From assembly GCA_041179125.1 (NCBI GenBank), contig JBEGTZ010000295.1, positions 1-15,891 of the forward strand: a stretch of 15,891 nt of DNA. The letters run 5' to 3'. Below the pieces are notes generated by a model. That model was not told the DNA's origin and ran no database searches. It saw only the letters and a list, made by a program, of their open reading frames with translations. Both the position numbers and the translations under genes were made by a program. Source of the DNA: CAMCXE01 sp041179125. Its GTDB lineage: Bacteria; Pseudomonadota; Gammaproteobacteria; Pseudomonadales; Cellvibrionaceae. Shown piece after piece: positions 8,101 through 13,533 of the stretch. The stretch's first letter is position 1, and each line of letters starts with the position of its first letter.

Positions 8101-9482
8101 GTTTCAACCAAGTGGGCAACCTGGAACGTAAAGGCCTGGCCGCCATTAGCATTGAGGATGTCTTAACCAGCTGGAATCCCCGCCCCAGCGGAATACCCCT
8201 GTTCTGGGATCCCAGTGTAGATAGCTGGGTGAATACTCTGGCGGTATCGGATAACACCGTTTACGTAGGCGGCTATTTTTCAGCTGTTGATAGCATTACC
8301 CGCAATAACCTAGCGGCAATAAGCACCGACGGCACGCTAACCCCGTGGGATCCCAATGTCTTGGGCAAAGAAGTGACAGCCCTGGCCCTTGCAAACGAAA
8401 CGGTTTATGCAGGCGGCGATTTCTCTGCCGTAAGTGGCAAACTGCGCAGTAATGTTGCCGCCATTGGTAAAAGTGGCGCCCTTAAGGATTGGGATCCAAG
8501 CATCGGGGGTTATAGCGTTAACGCCTTAGCCATTGCAGGCACTCAGGTTTATGCCGGCGGTGTGTTCAACCTAGTCGGCCACGGATTCACCCGTCACGGT
8601 CTAGCCGCATTTTATGCCAACGGAACAAAACTTAGCCCCTGGAACCCCGATGTAAGCGGCACCGTAAATACCCTTGCCGTACATGACGGCACCGTGTTTT
8701 TTGGCGGTGGGTTTACCAGGGTAAAAGGTGAGGCCAGAACGAATCTAGCGGCTGTCACCGCTGATGGCAGCAGCACCCTCACCAACTGGGCGCCCAGTGT
8801 TCAGGGTTTTAGTGTGGATACCCTGGCGATCAAAGAAAATACTATTTACCTAGGTGGCGGCTTCACTAGCATTAACGATCAATACCGGCCTCACCTTGCC
8901 GCGATAGGCGTTAATGGTGTGCTGACTGATTGGAGCCCCCGCCTTGATGGCTGGGCAAGCAGTTTAATCATCGACGGCGACACGCTTTATGTGGGTGGCT
9001 ATTTCACATTAGCGAACGGCGCCCCACGCAACCACCTCGCCGCGATCAGCATTGCAGCAGGTAATCTCGGTGAGGTAAACGACTGGAATCCCGATGCCGA
9101 TGGTTTGGTGAACACACTTTCGATGCAGGGTGATACTGTTTATGCCGGGGGGTATTTCACCCAGGTAAACAGCCAACCGCGCAATCGATTTGCTGCAATT
9201 GGCAAAGCAGATGGGATCCTCCGCTCAATGAACCCCCAAATTGATGGCTATAACGTGTATGCCCTGGCCAATACGGAAACCTCCTTGTACGTGGGGGGCG
9301 GGTTTAGCAAAGTTAATGGCGAACTGCGCGGCAATATTGCCGCCCTGAGCAATAATGGCGCATTCAACACAGTAAACCTCGGCCCTTATTTTGAAGTTCA
9401 CGCACTCAATACATTCCATCAAGGCGGCTACCAATATCTTTACCTGGGCGGTTATGGTGTCTTTGATGTGATTCGCTGGTAA
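2148..9482 (+). CDS. Giant multidomain lipoprotein: S8 protease, FGE-like, Ig/FN3-like and beta-propeller modules
   Basis: 2444 residues. The ATG at 2148 follows TAGGA by 6 nt and opens a lipoprotein-like signal (hydrophobic 11-21, LATGGC with Cys25). Order: serine/proline linker (30-58); choice-of-anchor X-like domain (about 60-165, DDGxxGDARRGDGLYS); subtilase (about 280-575) with Asp311, His333, oxyanion Asn425 and Ser512 in GTSYAAP; serine linker 685-734; beta-sandwich, possibly carbohydrate-binding (736-920); linker 923-930; FGE/SUMF1-like domain (about 945-1187); linker 1196-1210; unrecognised domain (1211-1560); linker 1561-1585; SbsA-like Ig domain (1587-1690); FN3-like domain (to about 1768); and propeller repeats (about 1770-2444, 14 YxGGxF-type motifs resembling DUF5122/delta-60 repeats). 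A likely outer-membrane surface protein; the protease may be active, but target and partners are unknown. By eye the gene is richer in GC than relA-mazG. Confidence 0.9.
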   Translation: MSGPRNFTSLTHIFVLALVLATGGCGKGKSSSSQPSPTPPASSSSSSSGSVKPTPPPDANITFTAPSAFPVTLQPNSRDPITFFTQVSLGSPSQPLELEEVNASGNRLALLGVLSDDGQGGDARRGDGLYSLQVTLVDTAPANRYFRIRTQINGAARISNTVPYWISDVPTTTRLPDARLTILDSENSPIYANELVIQLGAGVAPTLATLNALVASVGGTVLGCIPNVGRCLVSINTATAAELEQKLAILRLQAGITAAFANVQTTSPNLSANAPCTQGENCQWYLNRIRAPEAWQIAGGGDKARGVAVIDFGVNCALSLLGCNGSPQDPVDHGTSVAAFIGAKANASTATSGIAYNTHLYAYSLHNDNGSQYKMSELIAQSLSQPEVRVINISAITIIDKNNLFQDALCQATDQGRLTVVAAGNPQAKNNCQMQRVYPPRFIQESNCANGANLKDSLIVVGATDSQNNLAEWSNGEISQCSNTLYSTLYAPGKDMLGLNTNNTWSLKTGTSYAAPLVAGAAALVWAANPQLSASEVRKRILKNANVLSMAGADDRHKTTDARLDGKLLLDVYQAVSGTPIPPALKTTPANFELAPISAPAGSESTTAPLVIQDTNAPSPIEISGGFYSINEGPFTDLAGMVGPGQSIRLLAKAPNTAGEELQVKLNVGGQIQVLKVTATGTSVSSSSSSSSSSSSSSSSSSASSSASSSSTSSSSSSSSSSSSSSSSSSSSSSGLPPQPITVWDAAADFSTEANPNSVWTYGYDPASIDGYQLKPFNINNLGEQALWQDSTYTTSNTPTFWKNTGTANLNGAQPGQVALHPGPATNGDAAILRFTAPADGIYEVNVQFFTGHIGETEAWVVKNGAFQTPLKAIGITSADPLFSTSGLPLNKGDTLDFVVGNYGDYNSDTTPLSVRIATGGTSSSSSSSSGQILFIQDTLQQQATPGPRMVIIPAGEFMMGSPESELERYSNEGPQHKVTLAAFALGETEVTFDQYDRYAKAVGATLPDDYGWGRGLRPVIHVSWNDAIGYAAWLSQQTGAQYRLPSEAEWEYAARAGTNTPFSTGACINSQQANFYSIDQYGDCPTESVYLGKTSEVGAYPANPFGLKDVHGNAYEWTQDCWHESYKDAPNNGAAWQQEGGGECTYRVLRGGSWLSYAGGLRTAYRFWNYTNERYYYIGFRLARTLRPEEVPPQSSSSSSSSSSSSSSSGQTLPNTATALIRDEGGLHWFDTRNDGVDENPSSIIRSALVGTADEVFSRYNGTEFVEDSRYNEGESLILGSAGWIETTGIIKVSSFNPDGSVTIQSSNSDGGQLNLVTTQVTDLAGQKVVDYFQTHGDASDLSKVINPIATFGAGAKSYNLDILAKGDRYELWLEKGDATGVCPWNSDKNAKDYGGNCETLDVWGPGSIYEGASTRIENIFSADVDPNETGFKDVGISAWKGTQHIGAQIVNNAEKTVRFYQRDYATGTSVLLATGTWATLTLPHLTTDATAIKIALPEALLNTDEFDEDQHTFIAVKHAGFIRPGWMSEAGSVLFANIKALNGPANASVEAAVRYVSPSSSSSSSGSSGSSSSSSSSSSTSSSGQLLPASINAITPAHNTTASASNSLISVQFDSSIDPASLATYAFAVAGPNGAVIGKASVNGRTITFSPDTPLAGNAEYSVRFTATTLNEGGPSELAHSWQFATEAVFERDFQALSEQVILNWSPRNDVVYNLAYTSDPNCKHSECPGYTYLTSVTTPLAVTGLTNGQNYWFQLTTNGEVEGEVVAHPDKLVPDRTVRTIAQGTDGTTYVGGDFTRMGTLSGSGVPINTTTGLPGNFPRVDGHVFAVAADGYGGWFIGGNFGAVGGEARSNLAHIAANGTLDSWQPRADAPVRALVVGRNSVYVGGDFTAIDEQPRRHLAAVSTNGELNGWNPDANDVVRALAIANDVIYVGGDFTNLSGQTRNRLASVNTEGKLTSWNPNANAKVNALAVAGGIVYVGGSFNQVGNLERKGLAAISIEDVLTSWNPRPSGIPLFWDPSVDSWVNTLAVSDNTVYVGGYFSAVDSITRNNLAAISTDGTLTPWDPNVLGKEVTALALANETVYAGGDFSAVSGKLRSNVAAIGKSGALKDWDPSIGGYSVNALAIAGTQVYAGGVFNLVGHGFTRHGLAAFYANGTKLSPWNPDVSGTVNTLAVHDGTVFFGGGFTRVKGEARTNLAAVTADGSSTLTNWAPSVQGFSVDTLAIKENTIYLGGGFTSINDQYRPHLAAIGVNGVLTDWSPRLDGWASSLIIDGDTLYVGGYFTLANGAPRNHLAAISIAAGNLGEVNDWNPDADGLVNTLSMQGDTVYAGGYFTQVNSQPRNRFAAIGKADGILRSMNPQIDGYNVYALANTETSLYVGGGFSKVNGELRGNIAALSNNGAFNTVNLGPYFEVHALNTFHQGGYQYLYLGGYGVFDVIRW
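4200..4349 (+). repeat. 50-codon serine linker between protease and beta-sandwich modules
   Basis: Codons 685-734 of the lipoprotein gene are serine except Ala703, Ala707 and Thr712. The base pattern (ctcatcctccagctcc and similar) is related to the other linkers in this gene (4914-4937, 5733-5777, 6828-6902) and to the tract at 1-534, giving many short homologies within one gene. Confidence 0.9.
4912..4944 (+). repeat. 33-bp direct repeat, left copy (flanks FGE-like module)
   Basis: Bases 4912-4944 are identical to 5752-5784. The repeat encodes part of a serine linker plus the following Gly-Gln. The two copies are 840 bp (280 codons) apart and bracket exactly the FGE/SUMF1-like domain, so recombination between them would remove or duplicate that module in frame. 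Confidence 0.9.
5752..5784 (+). repeat. 33-bp direct repeat, right copy (flanks FGE-like module)
   Basis: Exact copy of 4912-4944 at the end of the third serine linker, just before the unrecognised domain. Bases beyond it diverge at once. Confidence 0.9.
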
Positions 9483-9486
9483 TAAT

Positions 9487-9517
9487 AAAAAACGCTCCCA
9501 CGCCCCGCGTGGGAGCG
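9487..9517. terminator. GC-rich hairpin after the large lipoprotein gene
   Basis: An 11-bp perfect stem, cgctcccacgc (9493-9503) and gcgtgggagcg (9507-9517), with a 3-nt loop, starts 10 nt after the stop codon. The A6 at 9487-9492 becomes a U-tract when read on the minus strand, so the canonical intrinsic terminator faces leftward transcription. On the plus strand the stem is not followed by a T-run until about 9541. It could act in both directions. The GCGTGGGAGC core is a palindrome often seen between genes in pseudomonad-like genomes. Confidence 0.6.
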
Positions 9518-9798
9518 CAGGCCTCACGGCACCGGGCAATTTATTTTTTACATATTTTTTGTTAAAAAATTTAGCACTTAACGGATTACTTGTTGCGCGG
9601 GTTACGCCTAACCCACCACAAAACCAGAATTTTATCTTTCATTGTTGAAGAAATAATTATGGCCACACCCGCACAAGAACAAACAAGAGCAGCTATCAAT
9701 AAAAAACATAGCATTGTGTAAAAAGTATTTACCTGGAAAGGGGTATACCTGCCCTGGCAATCAAATAATGAATGTAATGGCTAAAATGAGAAAAAAAC
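9518..9798. other. Gene-poor AT-rich intergenic stretch
   Basis: No convincing gene. It holds an AT palindrome (atttttt/aaaaaat, 9554-9570) and a small hairpin gggtta-cgcc-taaccc (9599-9614) in a context resembling decayed interspersed repeats of proteobacteria. A 20-codon frame at 9659-9721 has a GAAG upstream but is too short to support. No clear promoter for the downstream small gene was found. Confidence 0.5.
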
Positions 9799-10122
9799 AT
9801 GGCCTGCTGCAACCGTAGTTTTATTGCTGTAGCGTTCGTTTTACCACTGCTCATACTGGGGGATTTATTCACCGCAGAAATCACCCAGCCAGATGATTCC
9901 ACCAGTTTTTTGGTTTTAAAAAAATCCCCGTCGACGAACAATAAATACACCATCACCTCGCCCGACCACTTAAACCATTATTGGGTGATCACATCGGATG
10001 AAAACGGATTTGCAGGGCGAGATATTTACCATTTTTTAATGCATCTTGAATGGCATTTATTTTTGATGGTTTTATTGGCTGCGCTTTACTATTTTGTAAA
10101 CTCTCGAAAAAACAACTTTTAA
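9799..10122 (+). CDS. Small hypothetical membrane protein with two predicted helices
   Basis: 107 residues, not recognised. It has a hydrophobic N-terminal segment (about 7-25), a polar central part (about 26-80) rich in Ser, Thr, Asp and Asn, and a second hydrophobic helix (about 86-102) followed by a basic tail (NSRKNNF). This suggests an inner-membrane protein with a loop of about 60 residues outside the cytoplasm, or a signal peptide plus C-terminal anchor. Upstream of the ATG is only a weak TGAG with an A-rich spacer. Its TAA coincides with the start of repeat copy C, and it converges on mazG. The hydrophobic pattern and length argue for a real gene, but the poor ribosome site and lack of a known family keep confidence moderate. 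Confidence 0.5.
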   Translation: MACCNRSFIAVAFVLPLLILGDLFTAEITQPDDSTSFLVLKKSPSTNNKYTITSPDHLNHYWVITSDENGFAGRDIYHFLMHLEWHLFLMVLLAALYYFVNSRKNNF

Positions 10123-10153
10123 CCTAAAACCCTCAGTTCACGCCCAAAAGTTG
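10107..10153 (-). terminator. Probable intrinsic terminator of relA-mazG
   Basis: Read on the minus strand, caactttt (10153-10146) pairs with aaaagttg (10120-10113), and TTTTTT (10112-10107) follows at once, about 30-75 nt beyond the mazG stop. The stem is AT-rich and the 25-nt loop is made of repeat copy C. It overlaps the last codons of the small membrane protein gene, so ends of convergent transcripts would overlap here. Confidence 0.45.
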
Positions 10154-10159
10154 CGTAAC
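10121..10159. repeat. Single degenerate arm of the palindromic element, copy C
   Basis: The sequence begins aacctaaaaccctcagtt, differing at one position from the aacctaaaaacctcagtt end of copy B, then continues cacgcccaaaagttgcgtaac, which resembles the inner arm of copy A (gatcacccaagtctgcgcaac). No inverted partner is seen nearby. It looks like a solo or decayed end, sited at the 3' end of a gene like copy A. Confidence 0.55.
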
Positions 10160-10181
10160 CACATGTCGTGAATAGTGGAAG

Positions 10182-10997
10182 CTAAGCTTGCCGGACAACC
10201 TCCTTAGCTGCACGCCAAAACCCATCCAACTCCGCATCACCTAACACATCCCATTTAAACCCCTGCGCCGCAATTAACTGATCCATAGCCACAATTCTTT
10301 GCGCAAATTTAGTATTGGCAGCGCGTAAACAGTGTTCGGCATCCAGTTTTAAATGGCGGGATAAATTAACAGTGCTAAATAAAACATCACCTAATTCATC
10401 GGCCACCGCATCAGAATCACCTACCGCCAAAGCCGCTTGCAGCTCGTCTATTTCGCTTTTTAATCCAGCAATCACTGCATTTACATGCTCAAAATCCATC
10501 CCCGCTAAGGCCACGCGTTTTTGTAATTTCTCTGCGCGCAGCAATGCAGGTAATGCGGTGGGAATATCCGCTAATAAATGTGCTGCGCCTTTTTCGGTGC
10601 GTTCAGAAGCTTTTATTTGTTCCCATTGCGCTTTAATGGCTTCATCACTTAATGCACTATTTTGCCGCCTACTGGCTAGGGTGCCGTCTGGAAATACGTG
10701 TGGGTGGCGGCGTAATAATTTTTGGGTAATGGCATCCGCTACGGCTGCAAAATCAAAAATACCCACTTCTGCACCCAACTGCGCATAAAAAACCACTTGG
10801 AATAATAAATCCCCCAACTCATCACGCAATTGCGTAAGGTCGTTGCGCTCGATGGCATCCACTACTTCGTACACTTCTTCCAAGGTGTGCCGTGTAATAG
10901 AGGAAAAATTTTGTTTAATGTCCCAAGGGCAGCCATCATTCGGGTCGCGTAAGCGCGCCATTAATGTAATTAAATCATCCAGGGTATGTTGGGGCAT
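10182..10997 (-). CDS. mazG: Nucleoside triphosphate pyrophosphohydrolase MazG
   Basis: 271 residues, close to the roughly 265 of E. coli MazG. The enzyme hydrolyses NTPs and dNTPs to monophosphates plus pyrophosphate in the cytoplasm and in E. coli influences ppGpp and starvation survival. Both tandem MazG domains are visible. The N-terminal domain has GCPWD (22-26), then Glu40, Glu41, Glu44, Glu60 and Asp63 (EExxE and ELGDLLFQ), the metal-binding pattern. The C-terminal domain has SEIDELQ (181-187) and ELGDVLF (201-207). The chosen ATG is 1 nt after the relA stop and has GGAGA 8 nt upstream; an in-frame ATG seven codons earlier lies inside relA with no such site. It is cotranscribed with relA, an arrangement shared with Pseudomonas. 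Confidence 0.95.
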   Translation of the reverse strand: MPQHTLDDLITLMARLRDPNDGCPWDIKQNFSSITRHTLEEVYEVVDAIERNDLTQLRDELGDLLFQVVFYAQLGAEVGIFDFAAVADAITQKLLRRHPHVFPDGTLASRRQNSALSDEAIKAQWEQIKASERTEKGAAHLLADIPTALPALLRAEKLQKRVALAGMDFEHVNAVIAGLKSEIDELQAALAVGDSDAVADELGDVLFSTVNLSRHLKLDAEHCLRAANTKFAQRIVAMDQLIAAQGFKWDVLGDAELDGFWRAAKEVVRQA

Positions 10998-10998
10998 A

Positions 10999-13245
10999 TT
11001 AAATTCTCCGTTTAACATGGGAAATATTAGGCAGGCGGCTCAAACGCGCCAGCACCCGGCTTAAATCAGCGTAGCTGGCCACTTCCACGCGGAACGACAT
11101 ATCCACGGTATTTTTTTGTTTATTCGACAAGGTTTGCATGGCACTCACATTAATACGCTCTTTATCTAATAATGTGGTGATGTCACGCAAAAGACCGTGG
11201 CGGTCAAAGGCTTCTACAATGACATCCACCGAATAAAGCTGTTCCGGTTTTTGCGCCCAATCCACTTTAATAATGCGGTTTGGCTCCTCTGCGGCAAGGT
11301 GCAAAATATTGCTGCAATCTTGCCGGTGAATAGAAGCGCCCCGGCCCAACGTAATGTAGCCGGTAATACGGTCCCCCGGAATGGGTTTGCAGCATTGGGC
11401 AATATGGGACATTAAATTACCCACGCCATCAATATAAATATCCGAACCATCAGGCTCGGTTGATTGCGCACGCCCCACCAAAGACGTTACTAATTCGTTG
11501 TTTTTTTCCGGTTTAAACAGGCGCTCGGCCACATTAATAATGCGGTCAACACTTAAATCGCCCGTGCCTACAGCGGCGTATAAATCGTCGAGTGTGCGTA
11601 ATTTTAATTTTTTGGCCAGCGCTTCATAATCAATATTATCCACCGCCAAACGCAAAAATTCATGGTCCAATAAAGCGCGTCCGTCCGCAATATTTTGGTC
11701 CCGATCCTGCTGCCTAAACCAACCTTGCAAACGGCTGCGCGCACGCGAGGTGGTTATATAACCCAGTGCTGGCACCAACCAATCTCGGCTGGGGGATTCG
11801 CGGTTGCCCGTAATTATTTCAACTTGGTCCGCCGTGCGCAGTGAATAATTTAAAGGCACTATACGGCCATTAATTTTGGCGCCTTTACAGCGAATACCAA
11901 TATCCGAATGTATACGAAAAGCAAAATCAACCGGCGTTGCATTTTCCGGTAAATCCACCACATGGCCTTCGGGTGTAAATACATAAATACGGTCTTGATC
12001 AAAACCGCGATGCAAATGATCATCCAGTGGGTTGCCCCCAATTTCGTCATGCCATTCCAACACTTGGCGCAACCAAGCAATTTTTTGTTCGTAGGAATTA
12101 GACGCGCCGTCTTTATCGGATTTTTTATAACGCCAGTGCGCACACACGCCAAATTCTGCTTCTTCGTGCATGGCGCGGGTGCGAATTTGTATTTCTAAAA
12201 CACGGCTGCCCGGCCCTTTTACGGCGGTATGTAACGAGCGATAACCGTTTTCTTTGGGGTTGGCCACATAATCGTCAAATTCATTGGGAACATTGCGCCA
12301 CAGCGAGTGAACCACCCCAAGTGCGCGATAACAATCCTGTTCTGACGACACTAAAATACGTACAGCGCGAATATCGTACACCTCAGAAAACCCAATTCCT
12401 TTGCGTTTCATTTTTCGCCAAATACTGTAAATATGTTTAGCGCGGCCATTAACATCCAAAACCGTAATATGCTCATGTGTTAAGGCATTTTTGAGAATAT
12501 TTATTACGTCTTCAATATAAGTTTGGCGGTCAAGCCTGCGCTCATCCAATAATTTTGCGATGTATTTATAATCGTAAGGCTGTAAATAACGGAACGATAA
12601 ATCTTCCAGCTCCCATTTAATATGGCCAATGCCTAAGCGATGCGCTAAGGGCGCATATATTTCGGATACTTCGCGGGCTACGCGCTGGCGTTTTTCAATC
12701 GGGGCTCTTTTAACCGCACGGATGGCGCAGGTGCGCTCGGCTAATTTAATTAAAGCAACCCGTACATCATCCACCATAGCCACCAGCATTTTGCGCACAT
12801 TGTCCGACTGGTCGGTACTCGGTTGCCCTAATACTTTATCTCCGGTGTGGTTGGTGAGGTTGCTGATGGCCGCCATGCGACGCACACCATCTATTAATTT
12901 AGCCACCGTAACGCCAAATTGTTTTTCTATATCGGCCAGCATACATTTATTTTCGCGCACGCTGCGGTACAAAATGGCTGCCACCAAGCTGTCTTTATCT
13001 AATTGCAAACCCGCCAAAATTTCGGCCATTTCAAGGCCTGCACTAAATGACGAATACATCTCCCCCCAGCCATCGGTTTTATCCCCCGGTGCACCCTCAA
13101 GCGCTTGGGCCAATTCACAACTGCGCTGTAATTCAAGAATGCTATCTGTCGGCAACTTAGCTTTATCACGCAAATAATCAATCCACGCCACAATATCAAC
13201 ATTGCCATCGGTGGTGGTTGGCCTGTCCTCTCGTACTTTAACCAT
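10999..13245 (-). CDS. relA: (p)ppGpp synthetase RelA (ribosome-associated)
   Basis: 748 residues, normal for RelA. It transfers pyrophosphate from ATP to GTP/GDP on starved ribosomes to start the stringent response. The N-terminal HD-type region lacks the HDxxED hydrolase motif (ILYRSVREN at about 91-99), as expected for monofunctional RelA. The synthetase region (about 270-375) has EFDD at 322-325, the ExDD signature separating RelA from SpoT-type RxKD, followed by YVANPKENGYRSLH and VLEIQIRTRAMHEEAEFG. TGS domain about 416-478; a conserved cysteine/histidine region about 614-644 (HIAQCC, IHRQDC); ACT/RRM domain about 674-748. The start matches the MVxVR opening of pseudomonad RelA; no strong Shine-Dalgarno is seen. 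Its last codons carry the mazG ribosome site. No rlmD lies upstream, unlike Pseudomonas. Confidence 0.97.
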   Translation of the reverse strand: MVKVREDRPTTTDGNVDIVAWIDYLRDKAKLPTDSILELQRSCELAQALEGAPGDKTDGWGEMYSSFSAGLEMAEILAGLQLDKDSLVAAILYRSVRENKCMLADIEKQFGVTVAKLIDGVRRMAAISNLTNHTGDKVLGQPSTDQSDNVRKMLVAMVDDVRVALIKLAERTCAIRAVKRAPIEKRQRVAREVSEIYAPLAHRLGIGHIKWELEDLSFRYLQPYDYKYIAKLLDERRLDRQTYIEDVINILKNALTHEHITVLDVNGRAKHIYSIWRKMKRKGIGFSEVYDIRAVRILVSSEQDCYRALGVVHSLWRNVPNEFDDYVANPKENGYRSLHTAVKGPGSRVLEIQIRTRAMHEEAEFGVCAHWRYKKSDKDGASNSYEQKIAWLRQVLEWHDEIGGNPLDDHLHRGFDQDRIYVFTPEGHVVDLPENATPVDFAFRIHSDIGIRCKGAKINGRIVPLNYSLRTADQVEIITGNRESPSRDWLVPALGYITTSRARSRLQGWFRQQDRDQNIADGRALLDHEFLRLAVDNIDYEALAKKLKLRTLDDLYAAVGTGDLSVDRIINVAERLFKPEKNNELVTSLVGRAQSTEPDGSDIYIDGVGNLMSHIAQCCKPIPGDRITGYITLGRGASIHRQDCSNILHLAAEEPNRIIKVDWAQKPEQLYSVDVIVEAFDRHGLLRDITTLLDKERINVSAMQTLSNKQKNTVDMSFRVEVASYADLSRVLARLSRLPNISHVKRRI
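11005..11009 (-). promoter_or_regulatory. mazG ribosome binding site inside relA
   Basis: GGAGA on the minus strand, 8 nt before the mazG ATG at 10997, lies within the last sense codons of relA (cgg aga att taa). It fixes the mazG start and implies translational coupling of the two genes. Confidence 0.75.
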
Positions 13246-13312
13246 ATCAACTAAAACTCAATAAATTGAAGGCGCACTCAAAACAATCTGCGCACATCTA
13301 ACATTTCGTTTA

Positions 13313-13491
13313 AACCTAAAAACCTCAGTTGAACTCGTAGCGAGAGTGGCTAAGGCGCTGAATATGGGCGTTTTTTTGTCCAAATTGGGTGAAAGCAGTA
13401 GTCCCACTACGGTGAGCCGAATTTTCACAAAAAAACGTTCAGATTCAAGCATTAGACAGTCGCAGTAGCGTTCAACTGAGGTTTTTAGGTT
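13313..13491. repeat. Nested palindromic element, copy B (MITE-like)
   Basis: The ends form a perfect 22-bp inverted repeat, from aacctaaaaacctcagttga plus ac at 13313-13334 to its complement at 13470-13491. Nearly the whole 179 bp folds back. The next layer is imperfect, then cgtttttttgt (13369-13379) pairs with 13427-13437, then AAATT/AATTT, and a central hairpin gtagt-ccc-actac (13398-13410). The ends match copies A and C but the interior is different. A 64-codon minus-strand frame crossing it is a by-product of the palindrome. It lies between cysM and relA and could end cysM transcripts or separate the two units. No flanking duplication was recognised. Confidence 0.8.
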
Positions 13492-13533
13492 GAATAATTT
13501 TTACTGCGAAAAAACTATTTTTAGGCCGAAATC

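Noticed and set aside
9225..9539. 104-codon minus-strand frame over the hairpin and lipoprotein 3' end
   Set aside because: It lies antisense to the propeller repeats, and its first codons come from the hairpin; a shadow frame.
9659..9721. 20-codon plus-strand frame
   Set aside because: It has a GAAG upstream but is too short and has no recognisable feature; not enough to call a gene.
13258..13452. 64-codon minus-strand frame over element B
   Set aside because: It consists largely of palindrome sequence with no family signature; best explained as chance coding in an inverted repeat.
13313..13491. Integron attC site
   Set aside because: Ends do not fit the GTTRRRY/RYYYAAC core consensus and no integrase or cassette array is visible.
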